From assembly GCA_920105625.2 (NCBI GenBank), contig OV050031.1, positions 229,014,194 through 229,078,193 on the forward strand: a stretch of DNA of 64,000 nucleotides. The letters run 5' to 3'. Position numbers and translations under genes: made by a program. Positions 49,024 to 59,217 of this stretch are shown piece after piece. Origin of the DNA: Clusia tigrina. Its lineage: Eukaryota > Arthropoda > Insecta > Diptera > Clusiidae. Each line of letters begins with the position of its first letter. Position 1 is the first letter of the stretch. The notes beneath the pieces were generated by a model, which searched no databases, was not told the DNA's origin, and was given only the letters and a program-made list of their open reading frames with translations.

Positions 49024-52000
49024 CAACAAAAGTGAAAACATTTTTAAGAATATTTAAATTGAAATTTTATAAATTTGCCTGTTTATTTATGCGATATTAG
49101 AGCAGCTAATTTACGATCAGGGTTTTGTTTATTTGCTGCCGCTGCTGCTGCTGCTTTGTCGTTATTTGTAGCGTATTATTCGGTAATTAAAAAATAGTTG
49201 AGCTTCGCTTTGGAAAAACGTTTTCAAATTACACAAAAACAAAATTCAAATTAATGAGTAGAAATAAGCAAATGAGCGCAGTGCAGGGAATTCGTGGTGC
49301 GCGTTCTTTGAAATTTGAGTTCGAATTGAATGAGCGCCTGCATGCATAGCACGGCTTGGAGCATATGCGGCGGCTGAGGTGAATGAGCTCGGAATTTCAA
49401 TGCCCGCCCGCACTCAGCAGGAGTGGCATGGAATGTGTAATTATGCGTTGGCTGCAGCGGATCGTAGCACATGCCTCGCAACTGCACAGTTTCGAAATAT
49501 ACCGGTGCGGATAATGGACGAAAAGGCTTTAAATCATCGGAGGCACTTAAGTGGCATGCAGGAGCAGTCAAATTAGCATGACAACTGCGCGTAGAAGGGG
49601 GATCGGATACAATATCGACATCTTATCTTGTGTTCTTGTGTTGCGGTTGCACTGTCTCCTGGACTGAACCCCTCCTCAATATCTTCAATTAAACTGAGGT
49701 CTGCTGCTTGAAGTCATATTTTTCGTAATATTGTCCTTTCGCAATATTATCCCCCTGGAATCAACACTATCTATTGCTTAAATTTCCCGTACTGTTTTAG
49801 AAGCCAGCACCCAGCAGAGCACCTTTAGTAATGCGAAGTGAATGGGAACAAATGAACATCGCAGTACCATATCAGTTAACCAGTGACAGTGGCAAAAGGG
49901 TCGTATCCGAGTCCTGAGGGTGGCAGCAAGCAGCGTAGCGTCGTGTTAGCAACGAGAGTTAACAAGTGATCGTCGCAGAGCGGACATCGTGTTTGCAACG
50001 GGCAGTTGAAGCAGTTGTAAGTAAAACATTGTGGTGCAACAACTGACTAACTGACGGACACTATAAGCGAAGACGAAGTGTGAGAAGCGAGCAAGCTTTT
50101 AAAGAGCCAATTGTGAGGTGGACGAATACTAATAAAGCCAATTATTGAAACTGAAGAAGGAATTGGTTGCTTATTACACAATCCAGCGATACGAATCCAA
50201 GTATCGAGCTTGGTATAAATTGTCAGAAAGGCGATTACGTAACAATATAATGAAAAATGCACCACAATGCTTCAAAATGTTTCTTTAATTGGAGTCCGTG
50301 GGAGCAACTTTAGAATTGTATTTGCAACAACAATTGAAACGATACCAATCTGCGGAACACATTTTCTTGGACGAACTCTGCTCTTCGCTCCTACTCCATT
50401 TGTATTGAACTCCAAAATGACTTTACGCACGAATTTGGCGCACATAAAACTCGAGCGAAGTGGACGCATAAATAAATGAATAAATAAATTTCGTAAGCCG
50501 CCAGGATGAAGTGCCCACATAAAAACCGCAATTTCGAAATAGCGTCCAGTTTGCACACAAACCCACAAAAAACAAACAAATAAAGGAAAAGGAAAATAGA
50601 CTAAGACAAAATCCCACGTCGCATCCCCACCAGCCGAGCAGCAATAAAAAGGCACGCAGAAAATGCGTAAAAATGCGGCATTAATTTTGAAAGCAATAAC
50701 AAAAGGCAGCAACACAAACAACTAGCGCCGAAAACACAAACAAAACACATGCAAAATGAAACAAAAACAAGAATAAAAAGAACCAAAACAAAAAAAAACA
50801 CCCAAATTAGCAGAAAAAAGCTGCGTGGCATTAATTTTTACCACACTTTATGCAAATTTACCACTCCAGAAAGGAAAAAAATCGACAATTTTTCCTACGC
50901 AACAAATTAAATGCAAATTCTTTGTAAACTGTCCCTGCCCAGTCCCATGCCCACCCAGCTGTCAACGCACCAGCCCGCGCACTCCTCTTCGCGCCGCCTT
51001 TCACATTAATTTTTGGTCACACTCAGCGCAACGCTCGACGTTTCTGGCTTGCTACGCCTTCGCTTGCCAAATTTGATTCGTTTTTAATTACTTTCGGGCA
51101 TACTTTTAGGCTTTTAATCACAGCACCAAGCCATTTTTGCTCTGCCGCTGCGTTTTCCGCTGCTCCCCTCCACTTTCCTTGCGATCATTTTTGCTCGGCT
51201 GGCCTTCTGGCTGGCTTCATTTCAATATTTAAATTTGTTTGCGAGGACGATTCCGGTGCATATTGCTAGGCGATGGCATTACTTGGGCAAATACGCTCGT
51301 TCCCGCTCTGGCAGCCAGTTCAAATATTTTATTTTACTTATTAATTAAGCTGAAACCACTTCTGCTAATTGATGTATTTGTCAACTCATTAAATAAAATA
51401 AACTTAATTACATTAATTAATTTTTAGTTGCGGCTGCCGCTGCCGCTGCCTACACCCGCGCCGGGGGTGATGCGTTCCAATCTCTGACACCGCCTCCTTC
51501 CATCAAAGTTGGCGAGCGAGCGTTGAAATAGTTCTGTGCCGCGAATGTCTGAGCCTAATTAAATGCAAACGTGTCGTCGCTCCGCCCGCCCGGCTGTCTG
51601 TGTGTCGGTCTGTCGGCATACTGCGGCGGCAAATGGCATATCAGTATCGGTGACACGTGGATAGCAGCCGCGCATTATCGCACGGCAGCCTAATTGAATA
51701 CTGACATATACGGCACACCGTCACTTTTTTGGCTCTGCCGACGTCACTGTTCGCTGCTCATGTTTTATTCAGCTGCACTGTCGATGCGTTTTCTGCTCGC
51801 CTCGACGCCTCGAATGGAATTCGGATCAGTTACGGCGTGGTTTGTGATGACCTCGCAGCGTTCCTAAAATGAAAAATCCACACATAGCAGCGAGAATGTG
51901 GATATTTTCACATTTTCCGTAATTACTTTGTTAGAGAATTTCGCAGATGCTGGAAAAGAGTTCAGTGGACCTGGAACATTTAGACGAGACACAAAGGACT

Positions 52001-53697
52001 CTGAAGAAGTCGCAAGTGCAACTGCTGTAGGTACTTAGAAGCTAAGCTAATACTCAACTGAGTATGCACAGAGGCAATGATGGGCACCGCATTGGGGCTT
52101 TGAAGTTGCACAGAGATCTCATACATTATATGGTTGCTCCTCAAATAGACGGAATCCTTATTTACGCTTACTTAGAAGCTAAGCTAATAACCAAGGAGTA
52201 AACTGAGTATGCAAAGGAGGCTATCACGAACCTGCATTGGCCGATTTGAAGTGCCATAGAAATCTGTTGCATTATATGGTTGCTCCCCAAATAGAGGGTC
52301 TCCTTTTCTATGCTAATGTTGCTCTATAAATTGATATCGCTTAGGTCAGCAGTCAAAAATAGCGGCGGACGAGTATAAATTCAATCGAAAGACAACCCAC
52401 AGAATACGTAAAGAGTAACTTATGGACAAGGAAACAACTCGATCAACCTGAAGACCACATCTAGTAACACAGTGACAGTGAACCAAGCACAGTGCCTACT
52501 CTAAGTTGCACTACTGGCTGGGCAGCTCATACTATCGAATTATAGAGTTCGCTCCACTCTCTGCCAACCTCTGCCGGCCCTCTTCACTCCAAAATTCCAC
52601 TCACATTTCGCCTAATTCAGCATCCTGCTACCTCTATCTAAAATGATGTTACTATTACGAGTGTGCGTATGTGTGTGTGCGTGTGTTAATATATCATTTT
52701 ACTTTAATCTGCATAAATATTCAATTTGGAGCCCATCGTTGAATGAAGGCATCGCTATCGCCTCTAAGCGACCATACTCGACCATACTAAGCGACCAATA
52801 CTGTGTGCTTGTGAATGGGTGTGTGTATGCGTGTGAATGGGTGTATGTGCGCGTGTGAATGGGTGTGTGTGTGCATATAATAATAAATGAATGCAGTTAA
52901 TCCCAAAAGTCACATTAAAATACGTGCGAATCATTTCCTGCACATTGTATTGCAGCGCCACCCGTTTAGACACAAAATCCACAAATCGACCATTTCGGCA
53001 ACTCAATCAAACGAAATTCATAAATCATTTGCGAATTGAATGTTTACTGCAGCCGCACACACACACACGCGCTCATCCTCATCCCCGCAATCCTGCAGTT
53101 CCATTGATAACTGAAAACGGCAGCAGAGCAGTGGACAGCGTTGGCATTTCAGCGCCCACGCCAGAACCGCGTGCGTCTCAAATAATTGAATATCAAATCT
53201 AATCGAACAAATCGTGCACGAAACCCTCCTAAATAGTGCGTGCACGCCCACTGCGGGCGTGGGCGTGGGCTGTAGTGTTGCTGGTGCCGTTGGTGTTGGT
53301 GTTTGCGGTGCAGAGCGTGTGCGTTGCGCTCGAGTCCTGCCGCGCCATTAATCACATTTATCTGAAGTTGGCTTTGGTATTACAACAACAATCGAACAAC
53401 CGCAACAACAAAAACAACGACAATGATAACTGTGATAATCACAGCAATGACGCCCCTGCGCCTCTCGTTGTTGTTGTGCTTTAGTTTTTTTGCCATTTTT
53501 ACTTATTTATTTTCATGAAAAATTTATTCCATTTACGCCGCCCTTTTCACTCATTCGCATTTTCATGGCTCATCTTCTTCTCCTTCTTCTTCTTCTTGTA
53601 GGCCATTCGCTGCACCAAAAAATACGAGCATTACTCATCGGACTTGCCGCCCCCCCGCCGAACATCGTACGCGCGCACCTCCACGACGGGCTTATGA
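40664..53697 (+). CDS. AstA-R2: Allatostatin A receptor 2 (galanin-receptor-like GPCR)
   Basis: This is a plasma-membrane class A GPCR for FGL-amide (A-type) allatostatins, neuropeptides that in flies affect feeding and hormone release. Four coding exons, all phase 0, give 381 residues: 40664-41275, 47936-48214, 48399-48557 and 53602-53697. The N terminus has glycosylation sequons N6-L-T and N21-E-T. TM1 has GN (79-80) and TM2 LAVAD (D108). C135 and C218 form the expected TM3-ECL2 disulfide. DRF (159-161) replaces DRY, as usual in this family. TM6 ends WLPVQ exactly at the exon 2/3 junction, and TM7 has NPLLY (333-337). The last exon encodes a basic, Ser/Thr-rich tail ending TTGL after an excellent polypyrimidine tract. 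R2 rather than R1 is chosen from the tail, the intracellular loop 3 motif SQRGRKRVTR and gene neighbours. The R1/R2 choice is less certain than the family. Confidence 0.93.
43749..43900. repeat. Interspersed partial duplication
   Basis: TGATCACAAGAAC occurs at 43749 and again at 43850. The block TCTTTAGG(A/G)CACCAAAAG, followed by TGACTAAGAACTT or TGACCAAGAACTT, occurs at about 43817 and 43869. The second copy lacks the roughly 45 bp that separate the two blocks in the first copy, so this is a tandem duplication with an internal deletion or insertion difference. Confidence 0.75.
45562..45882 (+). CDS. Unrecognised 106-codon open frame with one membrane segment
   Basis: It lies in the first intron of the receptor gene, on the same strand. 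The first 25 codons cross a GT microsatellite and are doubtful. From about residue 30 the composition is protein-like, with a strong hydrophobic segment near residues 76-98 (VVLITLFLTILLAMLW) and a short polar tail. An ATG at 45664 would give a 73-residue single-pass protein. I recognise no family. The stop is directly followed by GTAAAT, so it could also be part of an exon. Chance is the default explanation. Confidence 0.18.
   Translation: MPLYASACVCVWCGMYTSRIYEYRRAVCILADAFMGHEVWQNECAVFVPEYVYQCQLYLQLVRNVGYNMLKDNRTPTVVLITLFLTILLAMLWSSSVHIYAAHPSN
49874..50016 (+). promoter_or_regulatory. Candidate start site and short 5' exon inside intron 3
   Basis: An ATCAGTT initiator-like word gives a possible +1 A at 49874. 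A DPE-like GGTCGT begins at about +26, two bases short of the usual place. GCA-rich sequence follows, ending at a GTAAGT donor at 50017. This resembles an untranslated first exon for a same-strand transcript. The off-by-two spacing and lack of a defined partner keep it weak. Confidence 0.15.
52033..52300. repeat. Tandem duplication, about 137-bp unit, two copies
   Basis: ACTTAGAAGCTAAGCTAAT begins at 52033 and again at 52170. The copies share AACTGAGTATGCA, GCATTGG, TTGAAGT and CATTATATGGTTGCTCC(T/C)CAAATAGA in order, with small indels and substitutions. The period nearly equals that of the duplication near 7.1-7.4 kb, but the sequences are unrelated. No ORF or known element is seen. Confidence 0.85.
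52810..52880. repeat. GT-rich minisatellite (GTGTGAATGGGTGT)
   Basis: A unit of about 16-18 bp containing GTGAATGGGTGT occurs three times between GT runs. It is a simple repeat that has picked up a longer unit. Confidence 0.7.
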
Positions 53698-54290
53698 GGG
53701 CGCGGGGCTCACAGCTGCAGCCACAAGCAGACAAAGGTGTGATGATAAATGGCGCAGCGCAGGAGACGGCATTGGCGTTGGCACTGGCGTTGGCGATGAA
53801 GCTGGAGCTGGAGGGATAATTCTTTTTATTTTTTTCCTAGTTTTTAAGTTCGCCCGCCCACAGGCAACAACTAAGCTGAACTGACGGAATGTTTTGTTTG
53901 TTTGTTGTCCTGTTTTCGGTAAATGAGGCAATTACGGCAAGACAGGCTTCATTAATTGACGCTATCGCCGCTGACAACTGACAACTGTTGTTTTATGTGC
54001 CAGTGGTGGGGGCCGTGTCAATGTCAATCCTGGGCGGCTCGTATGTGCTGCAGGCTGGGGCCAGTGACACGTTGCAGGCGCACGTGGCGGTGGAAATTGG
54101 TTAGTTTTAAGGGATATGCGAGAGATTATTTCTGTAATGTGCCACGATAAATGGACCAGGATAAATCTGCACAATCAATGTGACTAAGTTAAGCACTGTA
54201 GATAATTTCAATATCAATTTTGACCTCGGTTTTTGTGCTGCAAGTCGGAGTTTTTTTTTGGCTTAGTAGAATAAAATAGCATAAGGTTTA
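53698..54290 (+). other. Probable 3' UTR of AstA-R2
   Basis: The first AATAAA after the receptor stop codon is at 54270-54275, which suggests a 3' UTR of about 590 bp. It includes a GGC/TTGGCG-rich patch at 53767-53800 and a T tract near 54252. The cleavage site itself is inferred. Confidence 0.35.
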
Positions 54291-54623
54291 AAAGTCCTTA
54301 AAGCGGTCATGTACCATTCAATTGTCATTCATGTTGACTCACTTTCTCAGAAGCATCAACATCATCTTCAGCTGCATCCATATCTGCAATTCTTATCAGC
54401 AAGCTGACTCGTCTCCTGAATGACTGAATTCATTTGCAATTGCATAAACACTGCAGTACACACTCAAGGACTAAAAGGGCGTGGAGCAATCCGCTTCTGG
54501 ATTAGATCATAGGTAAGCACAGTGGAGCCATACCGACAGTTTCACACTCAAATTTTCTTCCCAAACAACTGAAGTTATACAAAGAGCCCGCAGCAATCTC
54601 TTTGTAAAGCAATACGATGTATC

Positions 54624-54835
54624 GAATAGATCGAATAGGCAGATAGATCGATATTCGAATAGGCAGATAGATCGATATTCGAAAAGGCAGATAGATCGAT
54701 ATTCGAAAAGGCAGATAGATCGATATTCAAAATAGGCAGATAGATCGACATTCGAATAGGCAGATAGATCGATATTCGAATAGGCAGATAGATCGATATT
54801 CGAATAGGCAGATAGATCGACATTCGAATAGGCAG
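54624..54835. repeat. 24-bp minisatellite (GGCAGATAGATCGATATTC)
   Basis: Eight full units and a partial ninth of a 24-bp repeat, GAATAGGCAGATAGATCGAT plus ATTC, lie just downstream of AstA-R2. Variants are GAAAAGG for GAATAGG and GACATTC for GATATTC. The fifth unit has one extra base, which shifts the reading frame of the minus-strand 112-codon open frame from an SIYLPIRI-type to an NIDLSAFS-type octapeptide repeat. The open frame is a by-product of the array. Confidence 0.95.
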
Positions 54836-57800
54836 GCTCTCTCTGGTGTAGAATAGAAGTATATTTTCAGCTAAGTTTCCTTTGAGTATAACCAGATTCT
54901 CCAGGGTATGCAAGATTACTATTTATATCTATTGCCTGTTACCGAGGGAATTCTGTGGACCTCTACGGACAGCTTTTGTATTCTGGCAGCATACATAGCA
55001 GAAAATTCAGTGACCAGCACTTTAACATCTTGATATGAGATTGTTTATACGGATCAGAGATGGAGTTGATAGCTTAGGTTAGCTTAGAACACACCCACTT
55101 TCATCCCATCCAATTTTATTGTAGTGTATTATTAGTGAAAGGCACTCGACGGTCTATTCCAACGCTGCGGACTCGATTGTGCCTCTGCATTGAATTGTGA
55201 TTTTGTTAGTATTAAGTTTGATTAATTTAACCTTCACGAACTCTTACGATTAATGTTAAAAGCTTGAAATTTTCTTGTCCAAGTGATGTGTTTTGTTATT
55301 GTATTTTATAAATTTCTTGGCAAATAAATAATAAAGTGGACTCTTAGAATAACCTCGAATGTATTTTTATTTTCGCTTTTTTGCTTGGCAAAATGCACTT
55401 CAACGATATTGAAGAGAGATGAAATAAGACACCGGAGAATTCAGGACACTGTGAAGTATCGTGAGTAATTGTTCTGCTGCTCGCGTACCAGTCTGCCAAA
55501 TATTAATAAATATTATCGTGTAGTCAACAAAAAATAAACAGGCGACGTTGCCAGGTGAAGCAGAGCCAAGTGAAGTGGAATCAAAATTGAAATACTAACT
55601 AACAATCCAAAGAGACGTCGTCACAGTCGTGGTCGTAGTCGAAGTTTCAGCCATCCCGTGGGGTTGCTTTGTGGCCGTCTCGTAGCTTGAGCCAGCATTT
55701 CCAACAGCACAATCAGCGTTGGCGGCAATGCGAATACTTCGGGCGCTCGTGCAGCGCGTTGTATTGATTGGGAGTAGCATTTTGCGCTGCGCTGCACTGG
55801 CGCCACTCCAAATTCACTTAATTCGCTGAGAATGTAAACACCGGCGACATTCGCTCGAGTCATCATCCTCCGAACTGGCAACTGAATTGTGCAACGGACT
55901 TGCGGGTGAGCTCCAACGGCCTGATGCCTGCAATTTGCTGCGTACTTCCTGTGACGTTTTAAGCAAACCCCAATTTTTCCATACAAGTAAACTGGCGCCT
56001 GCGCACATTAAAAAAGAAACTCCGAAAAGTGTGGTGAATAAGTTTCTGCGAAGAGCATGGAACGTTGGTCAAATGGAACCAATGCACTCTTAGTGAGCGC
56101 CTCTCTTTGAGTTTAACAGTTATTGAACATAGAAGAGTGGTGTTAACAGTGTCCTTTGGCGCCACAAACAAGATGCGACACGATATGAAAATGGAACGTG
56201 CTCTTAAAAGTAGGCAACGCTCAAGAAATTAGATATAGGAAGAGCCGACAGGACTTTATTGTCTCTTTTGTATCTGTAGAATGCTGGCACTGGTACACGA
56301 GCGGGAATAATCGGAATGCGTTGGAATAACTTGGTAACAGTGATAACAGAAACCCAACCACGCACCGTGAATCAGTTGCTGTTAGACTACCACGCAGTTA
56401 AGTACGTCTGCCAGTTTGCTGTGTAGATATTGTACATGGCAACACTGGCACTTCCTTCTGTGACTTATCAGTAAAAATAAAGCAGTCCAAGTCAGCACAA
56501 AACATGCCGCTATGATCCTTGCTAGGTGAAAGACCTATTAAATACACAGGAATCTCATTATCCAAGCAACGTTCTCCAACTGCATGCATGAATAGTGGCA
56601 ACACTATTGGATGATCCCACACCAGCCCAACGCCGCCCATTATTGCATAATTTCATTTGCACAAAACTTGACAATTTTCGCACTTTGCAGTCAGCTGCAC
56701 CCTTCCTCAGAGCTGCTTGCTCAACAAAGCACCAGCAGGAGTAGACATTAATGCCAGCTTATGTTGGGATTATATTTGCAACCACCCCGCTTCTCCGACT
56801 TCCTGTGGCACGCAGCGAGTTCAGCAGGCACACTTGTACGAGCCAGCGTCACCCCTCACTGTGGCTCCGCTCCTACTACTGCTGCTGCTGCCCTTCCTTC
56901 AACTTCAACTTTAACTTAAACTGCAGCAAGCGACTGACAACTAAAGTGAAGAAGGATAATGCCGAGCAAAAACAAGTACCAAAAAAGCATTAAAAAAACA
57001 AAAAATGGAAGAAAAAACGACAACTTTTACAGTTTTCGAGTTTTACATAAAAGTGGCTCGCTCGCTCTGGCTCAGTTTGCAGCAAGTTGAAATTAATCAT
57101 TGTCAAAGCGCATAAATCAAAGTGGAGCTTTTTGTTGCCGGCTCCCTCGTTATCCTGCCCTTGCCTTGCAATGTTTCCTCTCTTCCTACTGGCATTTTTC
57201 TATCTTCTGGAGACGCCGTCACTGATATCGCGCACTTTTTCAGCATAGTCTGCTGTATTTTTGCCCTTTTTCCATCGAGTTTATTACAAATCGCTTAATT
57301 AATAAAATTGCAAATTTCTCAATTCTAAGTTTAAAATTTCAATAAAGTTACTTTTTAAATGGCCAGAACGAGAAATAATGAACCAGTAATGAAGAAGGTT
57401 AGTTTGGTCTGTGCAGGAATGCCTGAAACTACTTCTATCGGAATATGAGTACATGGGGTGTTGGGCCTAAGCACACGAAAAACCTTCCGCATGAATATGG
57501 GTGTGAGTCAATAGCAGGAGTGGCAATAGAGTTATCCACACCTTTGTGTAGTGCTTGTAAGTAGTACTGCAAATCTTCATGACTATATTTCGAGTTAGTC
57601 GACCTCCTGTGAGATCCAAGGAAATAACATGTCGAACGAACTAGGCCACAAATAAAGGTCACGGAAATTCGGCGACTCTCTCGGTGTTCAGGCAAAAGTC
57701 ACATAGATCTCTGAGAATATACATGTTGCACACCCTGCTTGATAGGACAATACTAATGCTGTCCAAGGATATTGTCAATCCTTTCAATTTTGAGTTTGCC

Positions 57801-58257
57801 GTTGCCTTTATCAAAAACGGGTACAACAGCCAGTTATCAGGAGTCTTGTCAGGACAATCTCATTTGATGTATCATCTACAAAAAATGAAGACGTATTCGA
57901 GAGCATGAGACGTCAGCTCCCATTAAGTTTCATTTTCACACCGGCATCTCAAGTAGGAAATTATGCGTCCCACGAAAAGGAGCTGAATACACATTGAAAT
58001 AGAAATGAACATCTTGGAATCTTACGATTAAGTTATTTAGAGAACCCCAACTAAAGCATTAGAAGTGATACTCAACCTACCTACATTAGATCTGGTAGGG
58101 AACAAGTGGCCGCCGCATCAGCGCTAAGGCTTAAATGCTCGGCGTTATGGCATGATCGGCAGATTGGTCACTCGACTATGTTGCATACCTGGAGTACTAC
58201 AGAGTACACTGACCACTCTATGTCTAATCTCAACTTTGATAGGCACTTCCAGTAACA
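54836..58257. other. Noncoding intergenic DNA between AstA-R2 and the retrotransposon
   Basis: No supported gene on either strand. Open frames such as 55621-55986 (minus) and 57435-57695 (minus) lack recognisable domains. Simple repeats are few. The part from about 57360 on, next to the retrotransposon remnant, may include more eroded transposon sequence, but I cannot identify any. Confidence 0.5.
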
Positions 58258-59217
58258 TATTCCGTCAAGACAAACACTGATGCCATCGAGAAGGGAGGGA
58301 ACAACGACGGATCCAAGCTGTTCCGTCAAGACAAACACTGATGCCATGGAGAAGGGGGGGAACAACGACGGATCCAAGCTTGACGATAGAGTAGGCTTTG
58401 GAGTTTTACCAACAGAACTGTGACTGGAACTTTCGTTCCGTCTCCCCGACCATTGCACTATGTATCAAGCAGAGGTTCTAGCCATAAAGGAGGTAGCCAT
58501 CAAATCAATGAACTCGGTAGCACTGAAATCAAAGATTGCTCAGAAATGCCAGGCAGCCCTAAATGATATCAGCACCGTTTTCAGGGTACGCCTAATATGG
58601 ATTCCGGGACATACGGATAGTGAGGGGAACTGTAGGGCTCATGAGTTAGCCAGGCGGGGCTCGAACCTTCCTTTATGCACGGACAGATGCGAGGTTGGAA
58701 TGCCAATTGCCACCTGTAAACTGATGCTGAAGGATAGGTCCGTGCGTGAGGCCAATGGGTCTTGGGCACACGAGGGCACTTGCTTAACGACAAGGCTAAT
58801 GTGGCTGGAGCTTAATTGGAGGAAATCTAGAGACTTGCTTGCCCTGTCGAGGGAAGATATCTCCAAGGTCGTGGCTGGTATAACTGGTCATTGGCTATTC
58901 GGCAGGCATGCTCTCAGGCTGGGAGTATTCTCTCATAAATACTGTAGAAGCTGTGGGGATGAGGAAGAGGAGACTGTGGAACATCTCTTATGTAAGTTCC
59001 CGGCTCTGGCTAGAAGCAGAACGGGCTCTTTAGGAAAATACGCTTTTAATTCTCTTACAGAAGTGTCTGGCGGAAAGGCCAAACAAATCCTGCGCTTTAT
59101 TAGGGCTTCAAAATGGTTTGACGAGTAGAGTGCGTTGATACGCGTTGGTATCACAATGGACCCATGGTGGTCTGAGTGAGTTGGTCTGTATACCGACTAC
59201 CACGATAACCTAACGTA
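58258..59217 (+). mobile_element. Defective non-LTR retrotransposon 3' end (RNase H, LOA/I-like)
   Basis: This is the C-terminal end of a LINE ORF2 in one frame from 58361 (NNDGSKL...) to the stop at 59128. RNase H landmarks are DGSK, LSFRLPDHC, AEV and WIPGHTD. They are followed by the TGHW/GRHALRLG block and a CCHC motif (C-x2-C-x9-H-x2-C within the 222-codon open frame from 58460, residues 162-178) typical of LOA/I-type elements. The 3' tail ends near CCTAACGTA at 59217. It is broken four ways. A TGA lies at 58421-58423. A 61-bp segment is duplicated in tandem (58260-58320, 58321-58381), shifting the upstream frame. The segment that normally holds the second catalytic Asp (DSQAA-like) is missing between KEVA and IKSMNSV. 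The last catalytic Asp is replaced by His in RAHELAR. Reverse transcriptase and endonuclease are absent. Confidence 0.88.
58260..58381. repeat. 61-bp tandem duplication in the retrotransposon remnant
   Basis: Two adjacent 61-bp copies start TTCCGTCAAGACAAACACTG and end GGATCCAAGCT plus one base. They differ at three positions, so the duplication is much younger than the other damage in this element. It is not a multiple of three. Confidence 0.95.

Larger units (their letters stand above)
48558..53601 (+). other. AstA-R2 intron 3 (about 5.0 kb)
   Basis: The donor GTGAGT at 48558 and an acceptor after CTTCTTCTTCTTCTTGTAG ending at 53601 bound it. Contents are a CAA tract (49001-49029), a candidate untranslated exon (49874-50016), a tandem duplication (52033-52300) and GT-rich repeats with a GTGAATGGGTGT unit (about 52810-52880). 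Retention would append a short different tail, with a stop codon after 25 codons. No separate gene is recognised. Confidence 0.85.

Noticed and set aside
54575..54913. 112-codon minus-strand frame with octapeptide repeats
   Set aside because: It is fully explained by the 24-bp minisatellite.
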